The notes under the pieces were generated by a model, which was not told the origin of the DNA, made no database searches, and saw only the letters and a list, made by a program, of their open reading frames with translations. Both the position numbers and the translations under genes were made by a program. From Mariniradius saccharolyticus AK6 (lineage in GTDB: Bacteria; Bacteroidota; Bacteroidia; Cytophagales; Cyclobacteriaceae), in NCBI RefSeq assembly GCF_000330725.2, contig NZ_AMZY02000018.1, forward strand, positions 124,001 to 188,000: a stretch of DNA of 64,000 nt, given 5' to 3'. Below are positions 26,172-34,366 of this stretch, in pieces. The stretch's first letter is position 1; the number at the start of each line of letters is the position of its first letter.

Positions 26172-26190
26172 GGGATTTCAAACTAGAAAT

Positions 26191-26225
26191 AAAAAAGGCT
26201 GTCCAAACGATTGGGCAGCCTTTTT
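26191..26225. terminator. Bidirectional terminator between ROK kinase and His-rich lipoprotein
   Basis: A strong hairpin pairs AAAAGGCTG with CAGCCTTTT plus three further pairs, with A- and T-runs on the outside. It lies 20 bp after the ROK stop and 4 bp from the convergent lipoprotein stop, so it can serve both. Confidence 0.85.
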
Positions 26226-26228
26226 CAT

Positions 26229-26714
26229 TTATTGCTTGGAGGTGCTTGCACTATCGCTTTCCATCACCTCAGGCGTCAAAAGCCTTTTGAATTTCCCGTG
26301 AATAAGGACCATTTCTTCATACAGTACCTTTTGGTAGTCCAAGTGCTCCGCGTCACTGAAAGGTTTGCTAGGATTATGGACATGGTATTTTCGCTCCTTG
26401 TGCCCTTCGTGTGCCTCACCATGTTCGTGGTCATGCGACTCATGGTCATCATGTGCATGCTCATAGCCCGGCACCTCAATGATGTCCTTATCCCAAGTCT
26501 TGAGCTGGTCCTTTAGCTCTGAATAGTCGATGCCAGCTTCCTTTACCTGCTTTTCGAGCTCAAGAATCTCTTCACGTAGGTCTAGTGATTTCTGGTGGTA
26601 ATCATTGGCTTCGGCATAGATTTCAGGATTTCCTTCGATCTTTTTTTCTTGGCTACAAGCCGCCATGATTCCCGCAGAAAGCAGCAGCAGAAAGGGTTTT
26701 TTAAACTTTTCCAT
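26229..26714 (-). CDS. Histidine-rich lipoprotein
   Basis: A 161-residue lipoprotein (signal and lipobox IMAACSQ, Cys at residue 20) with a helical, charged middle and a striking His/Asp/Glu stretch near residues 85-113: HAHDDHESHDHEHGEAHEGH. Such clusters bind zinc, nickel, copper or cobalt. The start is the ATG at 26714; an upstream TTG in frame is less likely. It is the last gene behind the TonB receptor, but a terminator-like hairpin (26743-26765) separates it from the gene before, so its level may depend on read-through. A metal-chaperone or storage role is inferred. Confidence 0.82.
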   Translation of the reverse strand: MEKFKKPFLLLLSAGIMAACSQEKKIEGNPEIYAEANDYHQKSLDLREEILELEKQVKEAGIDYSELKDQLKTWDKDIIEVPGYEHAHDDHESHDHEHGEAHEGHKERKYHVHNPSKPFSDAEHLDYQKVLYEEMVLIHGKFKRLLTPEVMESDSASTSKQ

Positions 26715-26742
26715 TTTATTTTTTTTTGTCAAGTTAAAAAAA

Positions 26743-26765
26743 GGCTGTCTTTTATAAAAACAGCC
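26743..26765 (-). terminator. Intra-operon terminator or attenuator hairpin
   Basis: On the minus strand the stem GGCTGT/ACAGCC encloses an AT-rich loop that can pair further, followed by a run of T (positions 26742-26735). It lies in the 64-bp gap between the two lipoprotein genes of the TonB operon, so it would lower or gate expression of the His-rich protein. Its core resembles the hairpins at 26191 and 29906. Confidence 0.7.
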
Positions 26766-26778
26766 CTTGTGAATTAGG

Positions 26779-27384
26779 TTAGTTCAGCACCAATGGAAAT
26801 GAGATGTCTAGATCTGTTTCACCTCCCGCCTGGGTAAAATTCTGCCAGTGCGGATTGTTGGCGCCGGGGAAATTTTTGTCCAAGTCGTGTCTCAGGATCA
26901 ACCGGAACGTGGCGTTGTTGAATCCCGGCGTGGGGATAAGCGTAACCGCTCCGAGTAGTCCGACAGGATTACCATTGGCATCCTCGTCACCGTAAGTGTA
27001 TGCACCAACAGGTGATCCCACAAAGGCTGTACCTAGGAAATAGAATTGGTGTTCTTCTTTTTCTTCTTCAATCTCCTCGGTGATGTCCTCATTGGCGATT
27101 CCGTTGAATAGGCTGATTTCCAGACGATAGGTTTTGCCCTTTGTCAAATTAATCGTACCGATCGTAGGTGCAGAACCGCTTTCCAAGCCTTGCGGATCAG
27201 ATGCCTTCACTTCGAACGGAGTACCAAGGCCTGCCACTGGATCGACTTCAGTGAATCTCAGGGTAACCTCCGTGATTACTTCACCTTCGTTTTCTTCTTC
27301 TGGATCTTCGCTTTTGCAGGAGGAAAAGACCATCATTGCGGTGAATGACAATAATAGGATAAAGGCTAGATTTGCTTTTTTCAT
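26779..27384 (-). CDS. Lipoprotein partner of the TonB receptor
   Basis: A 201-residue lipoprotein (lipobox MVFSSCKS) with a beta-rich body: VTLRFTEVDPVAGLGTPFE, NLTKGKTYRLEISL, and an acidic ITEEIEEEKEEHQFYF segment. The pattern resembles proteins commonly labelled 'type 1 periplasmic binding fold' lipoproteins that sit beside ZnuD-like TonB receptors in Bacteroidota; that resemblance is from memory and should be checked. The start is the ATG at 27384, giving a normal signal peptide. The gene begins 19 bp after the receptor stop and is surely co-transcribed. Confidence 0.78.
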   Translation of the reverse strand: MKKANLAFILLLSFTAMMVFSSCKSEDPEEENEGEVITEVTLRFTEVDPVAGLGTPFEVKASDPQGLESGSAPTIGTINLTKGKTYRLEISLFNGIANEDITEEIEEEKEEHQFYFLGTAFVGSPVGAYTYGDEDANGNPVGLLGAVTLIPTPGFNNATFRLILRHDLDKNFPGANNPHWQNFTQAGGETDLDISFPLVLN

Positions 27385-27403
27385 TGTATTAGTTGATTTG
27401 GTT

Positions 27404-29707
27404 TTAAAATTCAAAATTGATTTTCAGGAGTACATTCCTCCCGATTTCATGGGAGAAGTATCGGAAACGGTTCATGTAGTCCCGATATGAAACGTCAAAG
27501 AGATTATTGACCTGTAGTCCGAGTGTCAGGTTGTTTTTGCCGGCCTGAAATCCCGTCTGTGCGGCAATGTTCCAAAGGCTATAGGCGGGTGGGGCAGGGG
27601 CAAAGTCAAAGTCTGGCACACGGGTTTGCTCCGCTACCAGGAGATTACTGATCGAGATGCGGCTTTCCTTTCTCCGTTTATGTTGGGGAAGGAGAAAACC
27701 CAAACCAGATTCGATTCGATCTGAAGGGATAAAGGGAAAGTAAGTATCTGACTCAAGATTCTTTGCCCTGACGATTGAGCCACGGGTAAACACCTCCCAT
27801 TTTGGCATGAATGTCCAATTCAGGTTCAAATCGGTTCCCAAAAAACGGGCATCCGCCTGTAGGTATTCGAAGACATTGAAGGTCCCCCTAAGAGAAACAA
27901 ATTGCTCGTCCTTTGGACTGAGATAAATGTAATCACGAATTTGCTGCGCGTATCCGGTAAGTTCGACGACAAGGTTTTTATCAGTGTATTGAAGCGTGTT
28001 GATCCATTTCAATGATTTTTCGGAAACCAAATCCGGATTCCCAATCTCTACAGCTGCAAGCCCGTGGTGAAGACCTTGGCTGAAGAGTTCGTTCACGTTG
28101 GGCGCGCGCCAAGCAGAGGCCAAGTTGGAATTGAATGTAATGTTTCTGGACAGGGCATACAGTCCGCCGAGAAATGCCGAGAAGTTCTCGAATCGCAGGT
28201 CACTCTCCTGCAATTCACCTCTGACAATCCGGGCAGTTTCCAGCCACCTTCTATCGTACCGTAGGCCTCCTTCGATTTCCAATGGCCCTTTGGTAAATTT
28301 TTGGATTGCGAAGGCCCCCAGATTGACCATGTCATAATTGGGGATCAAAGGCACTACGCCAGTGCCGGGAATATTTGAATTAGCCTGTTGGATAACTTGA
28401 AATCCAGCGGAACCGCTCCAATTTTTCCTGGTCTGATGGCTGATGAAAGCATCCAATGTGTTGGTGAAGAGCTCCAAGTCTAGCGATGGCCGTTCGTTTC
28501 TTTCACCTCTTCTTCTATCAAATTCCTGCCGGTTGTTTCTTTGAAAAGCATACTGGACATTGATTTTGGCAGCAGGACTGAGGTGGAAGTGGCCCTTCAA
28601 CTTCAGGATTTGATGGCTGACGTTTTGCTGGGGATTTCGGATCGAATAGGTGAAATCAGCCTCCCTAAACGGTCTCCCATTTTCAATGATGCTTTCCAAA
28701 TCAGAAAGGTTGCCGGTATGTGCATCTGCCAAGATGCCTATGTTTGTTTGAAAATGGCTCACATAAGCCTCAGTGCCAAGTCTGTCATTGCTGTAACCGA
28801 CCGCTCCAGAAAAATTCAATTCCCGAATACCTGTGTTGTCCAGCATATATTCCGGCGTATGCAAATTGCCTGCGACCCTACCGGAACCTTGTACACGGTA
28901 GCCTAATCCTCTGATCTTTTCAGAACCTCCGGAAATATATGCGGCTGTTGCAAGACCGCGACCGTTGGAAAAACCAACCAAATCGACCTCTCCTTTTTGT
29001 CCAGCGGAAACAGGCAAAGGTGCCGGATTTACCAGAATTACGCCTCCCATTGCATCCGGTCCAAAACGTACAGATTCAGCACCTTTGACCACTGTGATTT
29101 CTTTCGCGAGAAAAGGGTCAATTTCAGGTGCGTGTTCTGCACCCCATTGTTGTCCTTCCAACCGTACGCCATTGTTGAGAATCAGTATCCTGTTGCTGTG
29201 CAAGCCATGGATCACCGGTTTTTGGATGGTAAAGCCGGTGCTGTAGGAAGTCACCCCTGGTATTCGGCGAAGCGTTTCGCCCAGGCTTTCCCCCCGAGAG
29301 GCTTTCAACTCATCTCCCCTAAATATGCCTAGTGTATTGGCTGTCATCAAAGCTTCTTGGTGCCCATGGATATCCACACCTTCCAAATCGATATCCTCAG
29401 CCTGTAATCGAAAAGTGAGACTCAGGTTTCCATTGATTTCGATCTGCTCGAGATGCTCTTGATGGCCGATGTATTGTATTTTTACCCGATCTTTTTTTGC
29501 ACAGAGGCCACCGATTCGGAAATTGCCCTGCACGTCAGTCACAGCACTGATTTCATGCTCAAACAACCAAACCAATGCGCCTTCTATCGGCTCATTATTT
29601 TCCAAATGGACGACTTTTCCCCGAAGTATATATTTGCAATCTACTTGCCCATTTGTCAGGAATGGAAGTAGGAATAGCAGTAGTATTGGGAAGAGTCGCA
29701 GGGTCAT
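27404..29707 (-). CDS. TonB-dependent outer-membrane receptor (ZnuD-like)
   Basis: A 767-residue receptor for TonB-energised uptake across the outer membrane. It has a signal peptide (about residues 1-20), an N-terminal CarboxypepD_reg-like domain (about 25-110), a plug domain (about 115-230; ETLRRIPGVTSYS, IHGLHSNRILILNNGVR, AEHAPEIDPF, VRFGPDAMGGVILV) and a C-terminal beta-barrel ending in Phe. The plug text resembles the ZnuD/zinc-type branch more than the SusC or siderophore branches. Together with a His-rich lipoprotein downstream this points to metal uptake, probably zinc; the substrate is inference. Confidence 0.9.
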   Translation of the reverse strand: MTLRLFPILLLFLLPFLTNGQVDCKYILRGKVVHLENNEPIEGALVWLFEHEISAVTDVQGNFRIGGLCAKKDRVKIQYIGHQEHLEQIEINGNLSLTFRLQAEDIDLEGVDIHGHQEALMTANTLGIFRGDELKASRGESLGETLRRIPGVTSYSTGFTIQKPVIHGLHSNRILILNNGVRLEGQQWGAEHAPEIDPFLAKEITVVKGAESVRFGPDAMGGVILVNPAPLPVSAGQKGEVDLVGFSNGRGLATAAYISGGSEKIRGLGYRVQGSGRVAGNLHTPEYMLDNTGIRELNFSGAVGYSNDRLGTEAYVSHFQTNIGILADAHTGNLSDLESIIENGRPFREADFTYSIRNPQQNVSHQILKLKGHFHLSPAAKINVQYAFQRNNRQEFDRRRGERNERPSLDLELFTNTLDAFISHQTRKNWSGSAGFQVIQQANSNIPGTGVVPLIPNYDMVNLGAFAIQKFTKGPLEIEGGLRYDRRWLETARIVRGELQESDLRFENFSAFLGGLYALSRNITFNSNLASAWRAPNVNELFSQGLHHGLAAVEIGNPDLVSEKSLKWINTLQYTDKNLVVELTGYAQQIRDYIYLSPKDEQFVSLRGTFNVFEYLQADARFLGTDLNLNWTFMPKWEVFTRGSIVRAKNLESDTYFPFIPSDRIESGLGFLLPQHKRRKESRISISNLLVAEQTRVPDFDFAPAPPAYSLWNIAAQTGFQAGKNNLTLGLQVNNLFDVSYRDYMNRFRYFSHEIGRNVLLKINFEF

Positions 29708-29709
29708 TT

Positions 29710-29777
29710 TTGAAACTATGTTGCAAAAGTAGATCGGGGAGCGCGGGATTCCAAGAGCAAATGCAACTTTGTTTCAA
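29710..29777 (-). promoter_or_regulatory. TonB-operon promoter between two matching palindromes
   Basis: A TTG at 29754-29752 (minus strand) and TACTTTTG at 29731-29724, 20 nt apart, match the Bacteroidota -33/-7 consensus. Two related 7-3-7 palindromes bracket the promoter: TTGAAAC TAT GTTGCAA at 29710-29726, overlapping the -7 box and ending 3 bp before the ATG, and ATGCAAC TTT GTTTCAA at 29761-29777, upstream of the -33. Their centres are 51 bp apart, near five helical turns. The boxes look like operators of a Fur-family regulator, for example Zur; that link is inference. Confidence 0.65.
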
Positions 29778-30228
29778 AATACACCCAAGGATTGCTGTGA
29801 GGGCATGCACCTTTGGGGGTATCTCTGATGAATGTGTAAGGAGCTTATTTGGCGATTTGCTAAAGGAAAAAGGTGTATTCCTTTGCGATAGTTGAAAATA
29901 AAAAAGCTGTTCTTTCGGAACAGCCTTTTGACCAAACAAAACACAACATGAAGGGGTACAATTGGTGCCTGCCCCTCAATAGGCTCAAAAGCCACCTATC
30001 AGAAAACGAAAAGCAGGACTTGGGGGTAAGCGTGTTTCATACTTTCTCAAACTGTCTTCTTCATGCCTAAGTTACGCAAAAGGCCAGCTTTTCAATATTG
30101 AATGATTTTATGGTTGTGATTGAATTTTGTTGTGGAAATAATCGGAGTAGCGAGTGGAATTCAAATTAGCATGGGCTTGAAAATCAGCCCCCGATGCACA
30201 TGGATATTCCAAGTTGTACTGCAAAATA
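29778..30228. other. Gene-free stretch
   Basis: Between the TonB promoter and the DUF4442 gene I find no convincing gene. The open frames here are short, lack family signals and mostly cross a terminator hairpin. The part 29940-30070 is GC-richer than typical spacer and includes a GGGG/CCCC pairing region, so a small RNA is possible, but no promoter box is visible on the minus strand. Confidence 0.5.
29895..29930 (-). terminator. Terminator hairpin, minus-strand orientation
   Basis: Stem GCTGTTC (29906-29912) pairs with GAACAGC (29918-29924) over a 5-nt loop; on the minus strand a run TTTTTTATTTT follows. It would end a transcript coming from the right, either a long 3' tail of the DUF4442 gene 300 nt away or a small RNA. 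The plus-strand tail is weaker. Confidence 0.7.
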
Positions 30229-30708
30229 TCAGGACTTCCGCTTGAATGACCAGGTGACGTAGAATTTTGCAACTGTTTCACCTTGAGGATTCTTTCCTTC
30301 TGATACCATAGTCAGGCTTCCTGTCTGTCCCGCAGCCAACCCATCGATCAGGGCGAATAGTTCTTTGCCTTGGTTGCAGGTGAAGCTGATTTTTTGGTTT
30401 GCCTTTTTGTGGTACTCCGCCCTGAAGTCGACCACAAGCATGCTGTACTGACCTTTTCCAGCCATGGAAAATTGGCAAAGAGCGCCGGTGCTTAATTCGG
30501 CTGCCCCGGCCAATGCCGCAAAATAGATGGATTTGAAGGGGTTTTGACTGCGCCAAAAATAGGGAATGGTTACCACACACTTTTCCTCGCTGATCTCCTT
30601 GACCTTAAGCCGCCAAAAAACTGCCGAAGGCAATTTGATAAACATGGCCCACCAAAATATAAAGGGATTGAGCATACGTGAGCGGTATTTTTTGGCAGCT
30701 TCGGTCAT
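30229..30708 (-). CDS. DUF4442 hotdog-fold protein, probable thioesterase
   Basis: A 159-residue protein of the DUF4442 family, which has the hotdog fold of acyl-CoA thioesterases. Visible family features are NPFKSIYFAALAGAAELSTG (the central helix region) and VVDFRAEYHKKANQKI. The family is close to PaaI-type thioesterases, so a role in releasing acyl groups from CoA is plausible but unproved. It is divergent from the M48 lipoprotein gene, with 99 bp between them. Confidence 0.82.
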   Translation of the reverse strand: MTEAAKKYRSRMLNPFIFWWAMFIKLPSAVFWRLKVKEISEEKCVVTIPYFWRSQNPFKSIYFAALAGAAELSTGALCQFSMAGKGQYSMLVVDFRAEYHKKANQKISFTCNQGKELFALIDGLAAGQTGSLTMVSEGKNPQGETVAKFYVTWSFKRKS

Positions 30709-30807
30709 CGTTTTGTCTATTTATGAAACTTGAAGATAAAGAAAAACCCAAACTCATTTTTGAAATGGCATCTTTTTTGGACAATTTCGGGCTAAAAATA
30801 AGCGTAT

Positions 30808-31614
30808 ATGATTCGGAGAATTTTTGCAATCGTGCTATTGGGATTGGTCATCTATGCCTGTGCAAAGGTGCCCATGAGCGGAAGGTCACAATTGGCCTTG
30901 GTAAGCAATGAGGAGCTGTTGCCAATGGCCTATCAGCAATACAATCAAGTATTGAAGGAAAACAAAGTAATCACCAATACGCCCGATGGTCAAATGGTGG
31001 TACGCGTTGGTAAGAGAATTGCCGCGGCTGTGGACCAATACATGAAGGAAAACGGATATGAGAAGGAAATGCAGGGCTTTGCTTGGGAGTTCAACTTGAT
31101 TCAAGATGCTATCGTGAATGCCTGGTGCATGCCAGGAGGGAAAGTGGCATTCTATACCGGGATTATCCCAATTTGCAAAGACGAGACCGGAATTGCGGTG
31201 GTGATGGGGCACGAAGTCGCGCACGCGATAGCGCACCATGGAAGGGAAAGAATGTCCAATGCCATGGTGATGAATGGACTTTTGGGAACTGCCCAAGCAG
31301 CGATGGGACAAAACCCAACCCTGACTCAGAGCATCTTCCTACAGGCTTTCGGAGCCGGTGGCGAACTTGGAATGTTGTCGTTTAGTAGAAAACACGAACT
31401 TGAGGCAGACCAACTCGGGCTAAATTTCATGGCGTTGGCTGGATATGATCCAAGAGAAGCGCCTGGATTTTGGGATAGGATGAACCAGGGTAGGGAAGGG
31501 GAGGCTCCACCGGAATTTCTCTCCACACACCCAGGTCCAAACAAACGTAAAGAGGAATTGATCAAACAAATGCCGATCGCTTTGGAGTATTACGAGAGGA
31601 GCAAGGCGAAATAA
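30808..31614 (+). CDS. M48-family metallopeptidase, lipoprotein
   Basis: A 268-residue zinc metallopeptidase with a lipobox (VIYACAK, Cys at residue 18). The catalytic HEVAH is at residues 135-139 in VMGHEVAHAIAHHG, and the third ligand Glu lies in KHELEADQLGLNFM. It is the short BepA/LoiP-like type, which acts in the periplasm on misfolded outer-membrane proteins. The C-terminus carries LSTHPGPNKRKEEL, usual for the family. The nicotinamidase gene follows 73 bp later. Confidence 0.94.
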   Translation: MIRRIFAIVLLGLVIYACAKVPMSGRSQLALVSNEELLPMAYQQYNQVLKENKVITNTPDGQMVVRVGKRIAAAVDQYMKENGYEKEMQGFAWEFNLIQDAIVNAWCMPGGKVAFYTGIIPICKDETGIAVVMGHEVAHAIAHHGRERMSNAMVMNGLLGTAQAAMGQNPTLTQSIFLQAFGAGGELGMLSFSRKHELEADQLGLNFMALAGYDPREAPGFWDRMNQGREGEAPPEFLSTHPGPNKRKEELIKQMPIALEYYERSKAK

Positions 31615-31687
31615 ACCAAACACGAATCAGGATACTTTTCAAGGGGAGAAAACCCGGGAGAATGTCCTGATTTTTAATTTGAAGCCT

Positions 31688-32311
31688 ATGAAAGCATTGA
31701 TCATCGTTGATGTACAGAATGATTTTGTTCCAGGCGGAGCACTTGCCGTCAGGGATGGCGACAAAGTGGTACCGATTATCAATCGGCTTCAACGACATTT
31801 CGATTTCATCGTCGTTACACAGGATTGGCATCCCGCTGACCATGGTAGCTTTGCCGCCAACCACCCAGGAAAACAGCCGGGAGAGTTGATTGATTTGCAT
31901 GGACTGCAGCAGGTGCTTTGGCCGGTACATTGTGTCCAAGGCTCGAATGGCGCCGAGTTTCATCCTGGTTTGGTTAGGGACACTTGGAAACGTGTCTTTA
32001 GGAAAGGAACCGATAGGGACGTGGATTCCTATTCCGGTTTTTTTGACAACGGAAGAAGAGGTAACACCGGCATGGGGGAATTTTTGAAAAAGGCAGGCGT
32101 GGATTCTGTTTTTGTCTGTGGGCTCGCGACGGATTATTGTGTCAAGTACACCGTTTTGGATGCAGTTTCGCTGGAATTTGACACTCATTTGGTGAAAGAC
32201 GCCTGCCGCGCGGTAAATCTTGATCCTGCCGATGAAATGAAGGCGATCAAACAAATGCAAGCCGCTGGGGCCACAATTACAACTTCCGAAGAAATACTGA
32301 GCCGTTTGTGA
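31688..32311 (+). CDS. pncA: Nicotinamidase/pyrazinamidase
   Basis: A 207-residue amidohydrolase that converts nicotinamide to nicotinate in NAD salvage. The triad is visible: Asp in IIVDVQNDF, Lys in VFRKGTD, and Cys in VCGLATDYCVKYT; metal ligands are in TQDWHPADHGSF. The ATG at 31688 is preferred; a TTG nine bases upstream in frame would add three residues. It lies on the same strand as the M48 and DUF2490 genes but with separate gaps. Confidence 0.95.
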   Translation: MKALIIVDVQNDFVPGGALAVRDGDKVVPIINRLQRHFDFIVVTQDWHPADHGSFAANHPGKQPGELIDLHGLQQVLWPVHCVQGSNGAEFHPGLVRDTWKRVFRKGTDRDVDSYSGFFDNGRRGNTGMGEFLKKAGVDSVFVCGLATDYCVKYTVLDAVSLEFDTHLVKDACRAVNLDPADEMKAIKQMQAAGATITTSEEILSRL

Positions 32312-32342
32312 TTTAGATTACTATTGGTAGGGTGGGTAGGCT

Positions 32343-32350
32343 TACATTTG
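32343..32350 (+). promoter_or_regulatory. Candidate -7 box for the DUF2490 gene
   Basis: TACATTTG matches TAnnTTTG exactly, 16 nt before the GTG start at 32367. A TTG at 32324-32326 is closer than the usual -33 spacing. Confidence 0.35.
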
Positions 32351-32366
32351 TGACAAAAATTCACCA

Positions 32367-33134
32367 GTGAAAAATCACGCTTTCAGGGTATTCTTTGCCC
32401 TCATCCTATTCGCGTTCTCGCATTCATCCTTTGCACAGAACAACCGCGCCAGCGAATCAAATGCAATCGGTTGGTACGGCCTTTTTATGACATACAAAGT
32501 CGATGACAAATGGAGTATCCACGGCGAAGTACAACTGCGTCGCACAGAATGGATTGCATCTCCGCAACAAAATCTCTACAGGACAGGAATCAATTATAAA
32601 ATCCATCCTCAGGTGACGTTCAGAGCGGGTTATGCCTTTGCCGACACTTATAACTATGGTTCCGAGCCTATCCAGTCAAACGGGATACGCTTTCCAGAAC
32701 ATCGGGCATATCAAATGCTTCTTATCAATAATCCAATCGGGAGGGTCGCACTTTCGCATCGTCTGATGCTCGAGCAAAGATGGGTAGGTAGGAGTTTGGA
32801 TCCCAATGCCACCGAATTTGACGAATGGGTATATAGCAACAGAATGCGCTACATGCTGCGCACCGATCTACCTCTCAAAGGCCCGACGTTGGACGATAAG
32901 GAGCCCTATTTGGCAGTTTATGACGAGATATTAATCGGATTTGGGAAAAATGTCAACCAAAACGTATTTGACCAAAACCGGTTTGCAGCAGTCGCAGGAT
33001 TCAGGTTTTCAGGAAAATACAGACTGGAAGCAGGATATTTTAGCCAAATTCTCCAATTCGGAAGATTGGTCGGGGGAAAAAATTACTTCCAATATAACAG
33101 GGGCCTAATCGTCAGCAATTTTGTGAATTTTTGA
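32367..33134 (+). CDS. DUF2490 outer-membrane protein
   Basis: A 255-residue exported protein (signal peptide about residues 1-23, ending SSFAQ). The body shows the alternating beta-strand pattern of a small barrel, with GEVQLRRTEW, RTGINYKIHPQVTFRAGYAF and LMLEQRW, and it ends in an aromatic residue, all typical of DUF2490. Function unknown; possibly a porin-like or structural outer-membrane protein. The start is GTG at 32367, which gives a full signal peptide. Convergent with the SprF gene. Confidence 0.85.
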   Translation: MKNHAFRVFFALILFAFSHSSFAQNNRASESNAIGWYGLFMTYKVDDKWSIHGEVQLRRTEWIASPQQNLYRTGINYKIHPQVTFRAGYAFADTYNYGSEPIQSNGIRFPEHRAYQMLLINNPIGRVALSHRLMLEQRWVGRSLDPNATEFDEWVYSNRMRYMLRTDLPLKGPTLDDKEPYLAVYDEILIGFGKNVNQNVFDQNRFAAVAGFRFSGKYRLEAGYFSQILQFGRLVGGKNYFQYNRGLIVSNFVNF

Positions 33135-33267
33135 TTCTTTAAACCTTTAAATAAAAGGCCGGCATTGAAATTTCCAGCCTGTTAGCCTAATTCTGCATTG
33201 TTGGAAAATTCTTCGGAATCATTTTGCCCCAATTTATAAAATTTCGGCCCTTGCGACAGCAAAACAA

Positions 33268-34296
33268 TTAGAATCTGAAACAAGGAATAATCGTACTCCT
33301 TCTGTTGCGCTGGTTTGGATCACCGAAAAGGAAGGAGTAGCGAATAGAAACCTCATGTGCGCCACCGGATTGGGAAAGGCCTAACTTGGATGTCGTAAAG
33401 TCGAAGCTGTATCCAATATCCAGTCCACTCTCAAGTGTCAATCCCAAAAGCCCGATCAATGCCTCTTGGTTGGGCAGGTTGTATTTCACCGGAAATCCGC
33501 GGTACCATACACCGACCACCAAAGGTTGAATAAAGAATTGCGTCCCGATATCCAGCTGATTGAATGGATTTTGATGTTTGTAATTGAACGCTAAAAACAG
33601 TGCACGTTCCTGCCGCGAGTTGCTGAAATAGTTGTTAATAAATCCCTCGCCCAAATCAATCTTGATACCGCCATGGCCGGAAAGTTTCATCGGGAGCTTG
33701 CTGATGTTCCCATCAATGAAGGAGGTGTTTGGTTGGGTAAGGTGGTGACCGGCCACGCCGAGCCACAAGATTTCGTTGTGGAAAAGCATCCCGAAATTGT
33801 AGTCCATGAAGGAGTGCCTGTAATCATCCGTCAAGAGTTCGCCGCTGATTGGATTGATTACGCCCCGATTGATGTCAAGCTGCGAACCAAAAACCAGATC
33901 CCCAAAATAGGCGTCACGGGTGATGAAACTTGCCTGCCCGCCAAACCTCAAAAACGATTCAAATCCCAACTGTAGTCTGTAGGAATATGTAAGTCCGACT
34001 TCATTGGTACTCAGCTTTGCTTTGCTTTCCCTGTTTCCATTGAAAATCAAACCTATGCCGCTATTGATGTCAAACATATAGTGGTCCATGTAGGCGGAGT
34101 AAGAATTGAAAGAATGGTCCAAACCCGGCCACTGATTCCTGTAATTCGCCCCAATACGCGTCAATTCGGTATTGCCCGTGAATGCGGGATTAAGAAACAG
34201 GGGCGCAGCATAGAACTGCGAAAATTGGACATCTTGGGCCTTAGCTAAGAAGCCAAGCCAGATGCCGAGGATTGTAAGTAAAATTCGCTTCATCAT
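33268..34296 (-). CDS. PorP/SprF-family outer-membrane protein
   Basis: A 342-residue type IX secretion-associated protein. After a signal peptide ending FLAKAQ it has the family opening DVQFSQFYAAPLFLNPAFTGN, then beta-barrel strands. SprF-type proteins are needed for the secretion and surface attachment of adhesins with type B C-terminal domains, and the giant SprB-like gene is immediately upstream (70 bp from this start). I chose the ATG pair at 34293-34296; an ATG at 34326 would add ten residues before the signal. Confidence 0.93.
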   Translation of the reverse strand: MMKRILLTILGIWLGFLAKAQDVQFSQFYAAPLFLNPAFTGNTELTRIGANYRNQWPGLDHSFNSYSAYMDHYMFDINSGIGLIFNGNRESKAKLSTNEVGLTYSYRLQLGFESFLRFGGQASFITRDAYFGDLVFGSQLDINRGVINPISGELLTDDYRHSFMDYNFGMLFHNEILWLGVAGHHLTQPNTSFIDGNISKLPMKLSGHGGIKIDLGEGFINNYFSNSRQERALFLAFNYKHQNPFNQLDIGTQFFIQPLVVGVWYRGFPVKYNLPNQEALIGLLGLTLESGLDIGYSFDFTTSKLGLSQSGGAHEVSIRYSFLFGDPNQRNRRSTIIPCFRF

Positions 34297-34366
34297 AACC
34301 AAAAACTGTTTGGTAGAACCAATCATTTGAACTTATCATATAGAAAGCCTTGGCATTGCATGGTGA

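Noticed and set aside
29873-30070. A 65-codon plus-strand frame in the gap before DUF4442
   Set aside because: It runs through the hairpin at 29906-29924 and shows no signal or domain.
33135-33267. Terminator between the DUF2490 and SprF genes
   Set aside because: The AGGCCGG/CCAGCCT pairing has a mismatch and no T-tract on either strand.
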